A stretch of 64,000 nt of DNA from Salipaludibacillus neizhouensis (lineage in GTDB: Bacteria > Bacillota > Bacilli > Bacillales > Salisediminibacteriaceae): NCBI RefSeq assembly GCF_002886185.1, contig NZ_KZ614147.1, positions 717,187-781,186 on the forward strand. Direction: 5' to 3'. A program made the translations under genes and the position numbers. A model generated the notes under the pieces. That model was not told the DNA's origin. It ran no database searches and worked only from the letters and a program-made list of their open reading frames with translations. Positions 1 through 8,304 of this stretch are shown piece after piece (the first letter of the stretch is position 1; each line of letters starts with the position of its first letter).

Positions 1-1
1 C

Positions 2-343
2 CACTTGGCGATAAACGATAATGAAAATATTGTAGCATGTGTGGCATTGGAGCCAATTACAGAAAAAGATACGATGATTCGAACGTTGATACTCGATTCA
101 AATGAAGTGAACGGAAGCTTTCTATTACGAATGCTGGAAACAGCTTTCCAATTAGCGACGAAACAAGGAGCAGACACGGTTTATCTAGTGGCAGCACATG
201 CAGACGAAGTATTACTCTCATTAGGCTTCCAAAAAGTAGATCCTTCTGAAATACCAAAGGAAATTCAAGATCTACCTAACGTACCAGATCACACATTATC
301 ACCATTAACAATCTTTAAAAAGTCTGTAATTGTGGATAACTAA
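2..343 (+). CDS. ywlB: YwlB-like acetyltransferase, 5' truncated by window edge
   Basis: This is the C-terminal part of a small GNAT-like protein. The reading frame is open to the left edge, so the true start lies outside the window; the TTG at 5 has no ribosome binding site and is probably internal. The visible part resembles the end of a GNAT fold, with an ACVAL strand, a helix containing LLRMLETAFQLA, and a LGFQKV strand near the end. Identification rests on position: in B. subtilis ywlB directly precedes ywlC, as here. Substrate is unknown. The last codons contain a perfect DnaA box. Confidence 0.6.
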   Translation, partial: HLAINDNENIVACVALEPITEKDTMIRTLILDSNEVNGSFLLRMLETAFQLATKQGADTVYLVAAHADEVLLSLGFQKVDPSEIPKEIQDLPNVPDHTLSPLTIFKKSVIVDN

Positions 344-383
344 TGAGTTTTACACACCTCTCCACAGGCTTATACACAGAAAA

Positions 384-427
384 ACAAAGGTTGTCCACAT
401 AATTTGTGGATAACCTTTGTTTTATTT
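384..427 (+). terminator. Rho-independent terminator after ywlB
   Basis: A 15-bp stem (384-398 with 406-420, one G-T pair) with a 7-base loop is followed by a T-rich tail. The two stem arms contain inverted DnaA boxes, so one sequence may serve both as terminator and protein-binding site. Confidence 0.75.
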
Positions 428-670
428 GGTGGATTGCTCCTAAAATTGGTCGAGTTACGCATTTACGGCTGAGAGTGGTGCAAAACTTAGATCGAGTCGC
501 TCGTTTTCAGGTGAAAGTGGCACATTATTGCACCCAACCTCCACAATCCCAACATTTAACCCCCATACTATTTTATAAACCAAAAAAACTCAGCAGTGAA
601 TATACCCTCTCTACTTATTGACATTGGAGGAAATGCAGATCACAATAAATATCAGCAAGGAGGACAAGAA
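428..670 (+). promoter_or_regulatory. ywlC upstream region with candidate sigma-A promoter
   Basis: TTGACA at 618-623 and CACAAT at 641-646 are separated by 17 bases, a reasonable sigma-A match upstream of the ywlC ribosome binding site at 658-664. The -10 has two mismatches. No gene was seen between 428 and 617. Confidence 0.45.
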
Positions 671-1723
671 ATGACTTATCAACAGACAAAACAGTGGATT
701 GTGGATGGTAATGTGGATAACTATCCGAATGATACGCAAATACAAGAAGTAGCTGAATACATAAAAAACAATCAGGTTGTTGCTTTTCCGACAGAAACGG
801 TCTACGGACTAGGTGGTAATGCCCGGTCAGATCAGGCAATTGACAAGATTTTTCAAGCGAAGGGAAGACCTTCAGATAATCCTTTGATTGTGCACATATC
901 ATCAAAGAGTCAACTCGCGGAATATGTGGAAAACATTACGGATAATGCTAAACAACTAATTGAAGCTTTTTGGCCAGGGCCTCTAACAATCGTTCTTCCA
1001 CACAACGGGAAACTATCACCGAAAGTCACGGCAGGTTTATCCACAGTGGCGGTGAGGATGCCGGATCACCCAGTGGCTTTAGCAATAATTGAAGCTGCGG
1101 GATTACCAATTGCGGCACCTAGTGCAAATCGATCTGGACGACCAAGTCCGACTACGGCAGCGCACGTCACACAAGATTTGGACGGTAAAATAGCCGGAGT
1201 TGTCGATGGCGGAGCTACGGGAGTAGGGGTGGAATCCACGGTGGTAGATTGTACAACAGAAAAGGTGATGATCCTTCGCCCGGGTGGAATAACGAAAGAA
1301 GCATTAGAACAAGTTGTCGGTGAAGTCCTCCAGGATCCTGCGCTCACAGAGGAAGAAGAAGCCCCGAAGTCGCCGGGGATGAAATATACCCATTACGCAC
1401 CGAGTGCACCTTTAATTTTGGTGGATGGAGATATCAATTTTTTACGAAAAAATGTGTTAGCATCCAAGCAAGAAGGGAAGAGGGTAGGTACACTCCTAAC
1501 ACAGGAACATCAAGGTTTGAGTGAAGCCGACAAAGAGGTGATCATCGGTTCAAAAGAATATTTGCCAGAGGTGGCGCGAGCATTGTATGAAGCGCTGCGA
1601 GGCTTTGAGGCAAACGAAGTAGATATTATTTATTCAGAGGTCTTTCCTGAAACAGACCTTGGAAGTGCCATTATGAACCGCCTAAGAAAAGCTGCAGGAG
1701 GAAAGATTCTTCAGCAAAAATAA
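671..1723 (+). CDS. ywlC: L-threonylcarbamoyladenylate synthase, YwlC/Sua5
   Basis: Makes threonylcarbamoyl-AMP from threonine, bicarbonate and ATP, the first step of t6A37 tRNA modification in the cytosol. The 350-residue product has an N-terminal YrdC domain with the AKGRPSDNPLIVHI and SANRSGRPSPT motifs and a C-terminal Sua5 domain from about residue 215, with KSPGMKYTHYAP at the junction. Length matches B. subtilis YwlC (about 346). ATG 671 was chosen because an AAGGAGG lies at 658-664; an in-frame ATG at 596 has no such site. A DnaA box lies inside the first codons. Confidence 0.93.
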   Translation: MTYQQTKQWIVDGNVDNYPNDTQIQEVAEYIKNNQVVAFPTETVYGLGGNARSDQAIDKIFQAKGRPSDNPLIVHISSKSQLAEYVENITDNAKQLIEAFWPGPLTIVLPHNGKLSPKVTAGLSTVAVRMPDHPVALAIIEAAGLPIAAPSANRSGRPSPTTAAHVTQDLDGKIAGVVDGGATGVGVESTVVDCTTEKVMILRPGGITKEALEQVVGEVLQDPALTEEEEAPKSPGMKYTHYAPSAPLILVDGDINFLRKNVLASKQEGKRVGTLLTQEHQGLSEADKEVIIGSKEYLPEVARALYEALRGFEANEVDIIYSEVFPETDLGSAIMNRLRKAAGGKILQQK

Positions 1724-1737
1724 GTTTTCATACTAAT

Positions 1738-1780
1738 CTCCCTCGGACACGCATAAATTGATATAGCTAGTCCGAGGGGG
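1738..1780 (+). promoter_or_regulatory. Hairpin covering the mntP ribosome binding site
   Basis: CTCCCTCGGAC at 1738-1748 pairs with GTCCGAGGGGG at 1770-1780 (one G-T pair, 21-base loop). The 3' arm is part of the Shine-Dalgarno stretch before ATG 1787. There is no T-tract, so it is a poor terminator. It could mask the ribosome binding site. Confidence 0.5.
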
Positions 1781-1786
1781 GATATA

Positions 1787-2335
1787 ATGGTCGCGGAATT
1801 TATCACAATTGGAATCATGGCGCTGGCACTAAGTCTGGATGCATTTTCCTTATCGCTTGGATTAGGAATGGCGGGATTGAGGTACCGGCGGATATTCATC
1901 ATAGGTTCTTTGATTGGCCTTTTTCATATGTTGATGCCACTTGGAGGCATTATTATAGGGCAGGCACTTTCTCACTATTTAGGTCCGCTAACCTACTTCA
2001 TTGGCGGGAGTGGCCTCATCTTTTTAGGGATTCAAATGTTGGCATCTTCATTTAAGTACGGAGCAGATTCCTTACTTGCCCCTAAAGGAATAGGCCTCTT
2101 TATTTTTGCGATAAGTGTAAGTGTGGATAGTTTTTCGGCTGGGTTAAGCTTAGGAATGGTAGGCGCAAAAACATGGCTCACTGTTATAAGCTTTGGCGTT
2201 ATTAGTGCGATTCTAACCTGGATTGGTTTACTCGTAGGTAAAAAAGCTGGCGGCTGGGTTGGGAAGAACAGTGAAGGAGTCGGGGGAATTATACTCATCC
2301 TTTTTGGAGTGAAAATGATTATGGGTGCAGTATAA
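1787..2335 (+). CDS. mntP: MntP-family manganese efflux protein (YwlD)
   Basis: Integral membrane protein of 182 residues, the usual MntP length, with about six membrane segments. Two similar halves each carry the acidic membrane motif of the family (SLDAFSLSLGLG near residue 17 and SVSVDSFSAGLSLG near residue 110). MntP proteins export Mn(II). Position after ywlC matches B. subtilis ywlD. ATG 1787 follows a GAGGGGGG ribosome binding site that lies in a stable hairpin, hinting at translational control. No yybP-ykoY riboswitch was recognised. Confidence 0.85.
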   Translation: MVAEFITIGIMALALSLDAFSLSLGLGMAGLRYRRIFIIGSLIGLFHMLMPLGGIIIGQALSHYLGPLTYFIGGSGLIFLGIQMLASSFKYGADSLLAPKGIGLFIFAISVSVDSFSAGLSLGMVGAKTWLTVISFGVISAILTWIGLLVGKKAGGWVGKNSEGVGGIILILFGVKMIMGAV

Positions 2336-2570
2336 GAAAAGGAATGGTCCCTGATATGGAAAACCTGACGTGTTTCATACTGGACTGAATTTTCGTAGTA
2401 ATTAAAGTATGCCACATTAAAAAATATGTTAAAATATAGTAGGATGTTGGTCCTGTTCTTTAAGAAGGTATTCGGATAATGAAAGCATCCTATCAAGGAT
2501 TTTATGAGTGAAAATATAGGAGACTATTTCGAACGGAACAACCAAACCATAAAGAAAGAAGTGAATATTC

Positions 2571-3233
2571 ATGGAAAGAGTATTATTTGTATGCACAGGA
2601 AATACGTGCCGCAGTCCAATGGCTGAGGCGATATTTGAGCATAAAAAAACATCAGAAGGGCTGCAGGCTAAATCAGCAGGTATTCATGCTGCGGAAGGTT
2701 TACCGATTTCAGAAGGATCGAAAGCAGCTATTGCAAAAAGAGGGATTCTTGAAAGTCATCAATCAAAGTCACTTTCCCCGGAATTATTTAATTGGGCTGA
2801 GATCGTTTTAACGATGACAGGAAACCAAAAGAGGGCCATCATTCAGCAGTATCCAGGTAAGGCTTCTCAAATTTTTTCTTTAAAGGAATATGTGCTGGCA
2901 GATCCGGAATTAGAGAAGAAACTGGAAGATCACAGACAGCATGTTTCTGAAATTGATAGAAAAAGATCTGAATTCCTTCAGGAAAATCAGGATAAAGTCG
3001 ATAAATATAATGAGAAAAAAGAAATCTCTAATCAAAAACAACTTGAAGAAGAATTGTTGGAACTTCTTTTACCTCACCAAGCAGCGATTGATCGTCTTGA
3101 ATGGGACTTACCATCGTTTGATATTAGTGATCCATTTGGAGCGGATCATGAAGTCTATGAAGACACCTACAAAGAATTAGAAGAGGCAATTGAAAAATTA
3201 CTTGAAAAAATGAAAAGCGGCCACAACCTTTAA
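2571..3233 (+). CDS. ywlE: Protein-arginine-phosphatase YwlE with long insertion
   Basis: Low-molecular-weight phosphatase fold. The P-loop CTGNTCRSP gives catalytic Cys8 and Arg14. Thr12 occupies the position that in B. subtilis YwlE selects phosphoarginine over phosphotyrosine, so it probably reverses McsB arginine phosphorylation. The general-acid loop DPFGADHEVYEDTY lies near residue 187. At 220 residues it is about 70 longer than B. subtilis YwlE; the extra part (about 111-183) is highly charged and helix-rich, probably a coiled coil, inserted just before the acid loop. The start has a GAAAGAAG ribosome binding site. Confidence 0.88.
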   Translation: MERVLFVCTGNTCRSPMAEAIFEHKKTSEGLQAKSAGIHAAEGLPISEGSKAAIAKRGILESHQSKSLSPELFNWAEIVLTMTGNQKRAIIQQYPGKASQIFSLKEYVLADPELEKKLEDHRQHVSEIDRKRSEFLQENQDKVDKYNEKKEISNQKQLEEELLELLLPHQAAIDRLEWDLPSFDISDPFGADHEVYEDTYKELEEAIEKLLEKMKSGHNL

Positions 3234-3259
3234 AACAACACGAGTGAGGGGACTGTAAA

Positions 3260-4579
3260 ATGGGGACAGTAGTGGGGAATGATCAGGGGGGAAAACAGTC
3301 TTACCGGTTTGGGTTACGTAAAAAAATGGTGATTGGCATCTGTTCAGTGGCGGCGATAACTTATATAACGAGCGCATTTTTTGTTTTTTTCTTAAGTGAA
3401 TACATAGGGGGGACCTTAGGCTTAAATGCCGATGCATTCTTAATTGCAACGTTTGTAATGGGGATCATTTGGTGTGGCATTCTAGGTTTTTTCGGAGCAG
3501 GAATGATTACAAAACCACTGAGAAATTTAGAATTGGCTGCTAGAAAAGTTGCAGATGGAGATATCCGTGAAAATGTCGAGCTGCCAAAAGCAGATGATGA
3601 ATTGCGTGCATTGGCAAGCGCCTTTAATAATATGGTGGAGAACTTGAGAAGCATGGTTACCGATGTAGACACTAATTTTCAACAAACAAATGAAAAAGTT
3701 GTTCATATCAAAGATGCTTCCGACGCAGCCGCAACACAGGCAAGAAGTATCAGTAGAACCGTGGAGGAAATTTCAGCCGGCGCAGAAGGCTCAGCGACAG
3801 CCATTCAAAAAACAGCGGAGAGTGTGGAAGATGTGAGGATGATTGCTACTCAAGTGCAATCACATGCGACTAGTTCGGACAAGCTTTCCAAGGAGATGGT
3901 GGCTCAGCTGAAAGAGAGTAACGAGGTTATTCAGTCATTAATAGACGGGATTCAACAGGTGTCAACGGAAAACCAATCTTCTTTAGCGACTGTCCAACGT
4001 TTGGAAACAAACGCCAAAGAAGTTGGAGAAATTATTTCACTTGTCGGAGATATTGCCGAGCAAACAAACTTATTGGCGCTCAACGCTTCAATTGAGGCGG
4101 CACGAGCTGGTGGGCAAGGAAAAGGTTTTGCTGTGGTGGCTGATGAAGTTCGTAAGCTGGCCGATGAGAGTGCCACTGCTGTTCAAGGTATTTCCGAATT
4201 GATTCGTAATATTCAAATGGAAGTTCGCAATGTAGTGACACAAATCACGGATCAAGTGAGTGCTGCTAATAAAGAGGCGGATAAAGGAACGCAAACGAGT
4301 GAAGCAATTGACAGCATGTCTGACTCTGTGACGGAAGTTGCCGAAGCGATTCAAGAAATCCTTCAGTTAGTAGACCTGCAAGTTGCCAATGTTGAATCGA
4401 CTTCCTGAGAGTCCCAGGATGTAGCCGCTATTGCGGAAGAAACATCTGCAGGAGCCGCGGAAGTTACCTCATCTGCCCAGGAACAAACGGTAGTCATCGA
4501 AGAAATTGCCGCATCGGCAGAGGTATTATTAGAGCAAGCGAATCATTTGAAAAAAACAATTAGTCGTTTTACTGTATAA
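3260..4579 (+). pseudogene. Methyl-accepting chemotaxis protein gene interrupted by in-frame TGA
   Basis: The frame encodes two membrane helices (about residues 20-45 and 55-85) with almost no external domain, a HAMP region, and a cytoplasmic signalling domain with the conserved tip [22 protein letters not shown] at 4406-4408 ends the product at 382 residues. The same frame then continues for 56 more codons of typical receptor sequence (VAAIAEETSAGAAEVT) to a TAA at 4577-4579. The loss removes much of the returning signalling helix, so the product is probably inactive. A GAGGGGA site precedes ATG 3260. It sits between ywlE and rpiB. A sequencing error cannot be excluded. Confidence 0.8.
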
Positions 4580-4602
4580 GAAAAAATAGGAGGTAAGGCA
4601 GT

Positions 4603-5049
4603 ATGATCATATCAATAGGAGCAGATCACGCAGGTTTTGCACTAAAAGAAGATATCGTTAATGTGGTAAAGGAATTAGGACATGAAGTGAAAGACGTCGG
4701 CTGCAATTGTGCAGATTCTGTGGACTACGCGGATTACGGCATTCCCGTTGCGGAGATGGTCGCAAATGGCGAAGCAGACAGAGGAATTGTCATCTGCGGA
4801 ACAGGAATTGGCATGTCCATATCTGCGAATAAAGTCAAAGGCATTCGTTGTGCACTCGTCCATGATCTATTCTCGGCAAAAGCAACGAGAGAGCACAATG
4901 ATACAAATGTTTTAGCAATGGGGGAACGAGTGATTGGACCTGGACTTGCACAGGAAATCGCAAAAGTTTGGCTCTCAACAGATTTTGAAGGCGGCCGTCA
5001 CGCGCGCAGAATCGGGAAAATCTCAGACTACGAAACAACAAACGATTAA
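4603..5049 (+). CDS. rpiB: Ribose-5-phosphate isomerase B
   Basis: Interconverts ribose 5-phosphate and ribulose 5-phosphate in the pentose phosphate pathway. The 148-residue product shows the RpiB/LacAB signature: SIGADHAGFALK at the N-terminus, CGTGIGMSISANK around the catalytic Cys, and TREHNDTNVLAMG. ATG 4603 follows AGGAGG. Gene order ywlE-rpiB-ywlG-glyA matches B. subtilis (ywlF). A strong hairpin of the GTAGCACCT family follows the stop codon. Confidence 0.92.
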   Translation: MIISIGADHAGFALKEDIVNVVKELGHEVKDVGCNCADSVDYADYGIPVAEMVANGEADRGIVICGTGIGMSISANKVKGIRCALVHDLFSAKATREHNDTNVLAMGERVIGPGLAQEIAKVWLSTDFEGGRHARRIGKISDYETTND

Positions 5050-5056
5050 TACTTCT

Positions 5057-5092
5057 GAGTAGCACCTCTTTCCCCCACAAGAGGTGCTACTC
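5057..5092 (+). repeat. GTAGCACCT-family hairpin after rpiB
   Basis: A perfect 14-bp stem (5057-5070 with 5079-5092) with an 8-base loop. Its core GTAGCACCTC/GAGGTGCTAC is a variant of the palindrome found at 7371, 19569-20115, 35486-35710 and 44286. It may act as a weak terminator, but the tail is T-poor. Confidence 0.75.
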
Positions 5093-5126
5093 CTATAATC
5101 ATTCGTTTTAGAAAGGAGAAACCGAG

Positions 5127-5669
5127 ATGAAAGATAGCATAGCACCTGCTTTAACAAAAGCACTATCAGACCTGCAAGATGTTGCCCACTTGACAGAAGA
5201 AGATGTGTTAATCGTTGGCACGAGTACAAGTGAAGTGGTTGGGAAACATATAGGGAGTTCAGGTACAACCGATGTTGCTCATGAATTATGGCAGGGATTA
5301 CAAGCCTTTCAGGGTAAAACTGGAGTCCAGCTCGCTTTTCAATGCTGTGAGCATTTAAATCGTGCCATTTTAATCGAAAAAACAACCGCCAAAGAGCTTA
5401 GATTAGACCCGGTAGCCGCTATTCCTGTCGCAACAGCCGGCGGATCAATGGCAGCGTACGTATATGGAAAACTAAAGAATCCTGTCATGGTAGAAGAGAT
5501 TCAAGCGGACGCGGGTATCGATATTGGAGATACCTTTATAGGCATGCACTTAAAGAAAGTAGCCGTTCCGGTCCGTTCAACCGTCTCTGAAATTGGAGAA
5601 GCGCATGTTACGTTAGCGCGTACGAGACCAAAACTCATCGGTGGGGAACGCACCGTTTATACGGTATAG
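5127..5669 (+). CDS. ywlG: UPF0340 family protein YwlG
   Basis: A conserved protein of unknown function, 180 residues, recognised by the family pattern GTSTSEVVGKHIGSSG near residue 35 and the AFQCCEHLNRAIL stretch near residue 73. Gene order rpiB-ywlG-glyA is the same as in B. subtilis. ATG 5127 has an AGAAAGGAG ribosome binding site. No membrane segment or signal peptide is seen. The function should be regarded as unknown. Confidence 0.85.
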   Translation: MKDSIAPALTKALSDLQDVAHLTEEDVLIVGTSTSEVVGKHIGSSGTTDVAHELWQGLQAFQGKTGVQLAFQCCEHLNRAILIEKTTAKELRLDPVAAIPVATAGGSMAAYVYGKLKNPVMVEEIQADAGIDIGDTFIGMHLKKVAVPVRSTVSEIGEAHVTLARTRPKLIGGERTVYTV

Positions 5670-5748
5670 AAGGAAAAGTGCATAAGGGTAAAGCTGAGAT
5701 GCAAGGTAGATCACGCATAAAAATGATAATTCTGAAAAAATAACTTGC

Positions 5749-5764
5749 TTAAAAGCGTTTTCAT
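5749..5764 (+). promoter_or_regulatory. Candidate CcpA (cre) site upstream of glyA
   Basis: The 16-mer TTAAAAGCGTTTTCAT matches the cre pattern WTGNAARCGNWWWCAW at all but one position (A for G at position 3). It lies about 135 bp before glyA. Binding is inferred from the match only. No clear PurBox pair was found in the same spacer. Confidence 0.35.
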
Positions 5765-5897
5765 TCGTCTGACAAGTCGAAATACCTTTTACAAGCTTCA
5801 AATAACAGTATAAAATAGAGCGGAGAAAACAAATAACCACGTGTATAGATAGATTTGAAAAGATCTGCGTGAAGAAAGTTCAAGGAGGATGTAATAA

Positions 5898-7166
5898 ATG
5901 ACAACGGTAGACAAGCGTGATTTGGCACATGTACGGAAACAGGATGCAGAGGTTTTTACAGCAATGAATGACGAGCTTCATCGACAGCGTGACAATATTG
6001 AATTGATCGCATCTGAAAATTTTGTTTCAAAAGCTGTAATGGAAGCGCAAGGCTCAGTATTAACGAATAAATATGCAGAAGGTTACCCGAACAAAAGATA
6101 CTACGGTGGCTGTGAACATGTGGATGTTGTAGAAGATATCGCGCGCAATCGTGCAAAAGAAATCTTTGGCGCAGAGCATGTAAACGTACAACCTCACTCT
6201 GGTGCGCAAGCGAATATGGCCGTTTATTTTGCTTTCCTCGAGCAAGGCGACACTGTTCTTGGAATGAACTTATCTCATGGTGGACATTTAACCCACGGAA
6301 GTCCCGTAAACTTCAGTGGAAAACAATACAACTTCGTCGAATACGGTGTTGATAAAGACACAAGTATTCTTGATTATGACGATGTTCGTGCAAAAGCGTT
6401 AAAGCATAAACCGAAAATGATCGTTGCTGGAGCAAGTGCTTACCCAAGAGAAATTGACTTTGCTAAATTCCGTGAAATTGCAGATGAAGTCGGCGCTTAT
6501 CTCATGGTAGACATGGCACATATCGCAGGACTCGTTGCAACGGGTGATCATCCAAGCCCCGTTCCTTTCTCTGATTTCGTAACAACAACAACGCATAAAA
6601 CACTTCGCGGACCTCGTGGAGGAATGATTTTATGTAAAGAGGAGTATGGCAAAAAGATCGATAAAGCAATTTTCCCAGGTCTTCAAGGCGGACCACTCAT
6701 GCACGTGATCGCCGCAAAAGCAGTATCATTTGGAGAAGTGTTAACAGAAGAATTTTCTGCGTACTCAAAACAAGTTAAATTAAACGCCAAAGCACTAGCT
6801 GCCTCTCTTCAAGAGAACGGCATCGATATCGTTTCTGGTGGAACGGATAACCACATCGTTTTACTTGATTTGAGAGGACTATCTCTTACCGGAAAGGTCG
6901 CAGAAGAAACGATGGACAAAGTCGGGATTACTACGAACAAAAATACAATTCCATTTGACCCGGAGAGCCCGTTTGTAACAAGTGGTCTTCGCACTGGAAC
7001 GGCTGCAGTAACTTCTCGTGGTTTCAAAGAGGCAGAGCTTAAGGAAATCGGAAAAATTATGGCGACTGTTTTAAAGGCCACTGATGATGAGGAAGTACTT
7101 AAAAAAGGTCATGAAGCTGTTCTTAGCCTAACATCTCGCTTCCCGATGTACGAAGACGAAGAATAG
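5898..7166 (+). CDS. glyA: Serine hydroxymethyltransferase
   Basis: PLP enzyme that converts serine and tetrahydrofolate to glycine and 5,10-methylene-tetrahydrofolate, feeding purine, thymidylate and methionine synthesis. The 422-residue product has the PLP-lysine motif [14 protein letters not shown], the N-terminal [20 protein letters not shown] stretch, and [14 protein letters not shown] 5898 follows AAGGAGG. It is followed by more than 400 bp of repeats and then upp, as in B. subtilis where glyA is followed by upp. Confidence 0.96.
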   Translation: MTTVDKRDLAHVRKQDAEVFTAMNDELHRQRDNIELIASENFVSKAVMEAQGSVLTNKYAEGYPNKRYYGGCEHVDVVEDIARNRAKEIFGAEHVNVQPHSGAQANMAVYFAFLEQGDTVLGMNLSHGGHLTHGSPVNFSGKQYNFVEYGVDKDTSILDYDDVRAKALKHKPKMIVAGASAYPREIDFAKFREIADEVGAYLMVDMAHIAGLVATGDHPSPVPFSDFVTTTTHKTLRGPRGGMILCKEEYGKKIDKAIFPGLQGGPLMHVIAAKAVSFGEVLTEEFSAYSKQVKLNAKALAASLQENGIDIVSGGTDNHIVLLDLRGLSLTGKVAEETMDKVGITTNKNTIPFDPESPFVTSGLRTGTAAVTSRGFKEAELKEIGKIMATVLKATDDEEVLKKGHEAVLSLTSRFPMYEDEE

Positions 7167-7193
7167 ATTTTTAAAATGTCACATAGGATGTCG

Positions 7194-7349
7194 TTTAGTG
7201 CCACTCGGGCCGGAGCGAGGCAAGTGAATGGCACCAACCATTTCCGATAGCGCCACTCAAGTGTCCGATTTGGATTTGAATGGCACTAATCGTCTTCGAT
7301 AGCGCCACTCAAATGTCCGAATCAATTTGAGCGGTATCAACGAGTTACA
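7194..7349 (+). repeat. Three direct repeats of 52 bp
   Basis: The motif GCCACTC recurs in register at 52-bp steps; units start near 7194, 7246 and 7298. Units 2 and 3 both begin GATAGCGCCACTCAA. Each unit also carries an inverted partner (AATGGCAC or similar), so each can fold into a hairpin. They fill the glyA-upp spacer. The GTGCCACTC core resembles the GTGACACTC palindromes at 38178-38373 and 53432-53515. Confidence 0.7.
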
Positions 7350-7370
7350 ATATTATAAAAGCACTCTAAC

Positions 7371-7405
7371 CAGTAGCACCTACATCCCCACAGTAGGTGC
7401 TACTG
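7371..7405 (+). repeat. GTAGCACCTAC-family hairpin between glyA and upp
   Basis: CAGTAGCACCTAC (7371-7383) is the exact inverse of GTAGGTGCTACTG (7393-7405), with a 9-base loop. This arrangement, with the GTAGCACCTAC arm first, is also seen at 5057 and 44286, and is opposite to the array units. Confidence 0.8.
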
Positions 7406-7495
7406 TTATGGAGGTCACTAGGTCACTTTATGCTACTGTCATGAAAGTCCTTCACAAACATTTGAATAGTTAGAATTATTCATTACCTTTTCTAC

Positions 7496-7524
7496 TTGCT
7501 TAGAGGCTGTGGTTTGTGTAAAAT
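7496..7524 (+). promoter_or_regulatory. Candidate sigma-A promoter of upp
   Basis: TTGCTT at 7496-7501 and TAAAAT at 7519-7524 are separated by 17 bases and lie about 58 bp before the upp start. Confidence 0.55.
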
Positions 7525-7554
7525 TCCTTAAGAGTAAACAGTTATATTACATAA

Positions 7555-8211
<657 letters not shown>

Positions 8212-8219
8212 ATCATACG

Positions 8220-8253
8220 CAAAAAAACACTCGCAGATGCGAGTGTTTTTTTG
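8220..8253 (+). terminator. upp terminator
   Basis: ACACTCGC (8227-8234) pairs with GCGAGTGT (8239-8246) around an AGAT loop, flanked by an A-run and followed by seven T residues. Confidence 0.9.
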
Positions 8254-8263
8254 TTTCTGTATG

Positions 8264-8304
8264 CTTCCAAATAATGGGGGGACAGACCCGCCATTATTTG
8301 GAAG
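8264..8304. repeat. GGGG-ACAGACCC-type palindrome
   Basis: CTTCCAAATAATGG (8264-8277) is the perfect inverse of CCATTATTTGGAAG (8291-8304). The centre reads GGGG-ACAG-ACCCG. Related copies lie at 38410-38440, 44059-44087, 45497-45523 and 46606-46640. It overlaps the 3' end of the minus-strand gene 8294-8920. Confidence 0.75.

Larger units (their letters stand above)
331..1045. promoter_or_regulatory. DnaA-box cluster around the ywlB-ywlC junction
   Basis: Perfect 9-mers TTATCCACA (either strand) lie at 331-339 (-), 405-413 (-), 712-720 (-) and 1037-1045 (+). TTATACACA at 370-378 (+) fits the relaxed consensus, and TTGTCCACA at 391-399 (+) differs by one base. Four of the six lie within 83 bp. 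From memory, B. subtilis has an oriC-proximal DnaA-box cluster at ywlC that titrates DnaA, so this looks like the equivalent site. Binding is inferred. Confidence 0.7.

Noticed and set aside
406-621. Open frame between ywlB and ywlC
   Set aside because: It begins inside the terminator hairpin, has no ribosome binding site and matches no known protein type.
596-670. Longer N-terminus for ywlC
   Set aside because: The ATG at 596 has no ribosome binding site, while ATG 671 has AAGGAGG and fits the family length.
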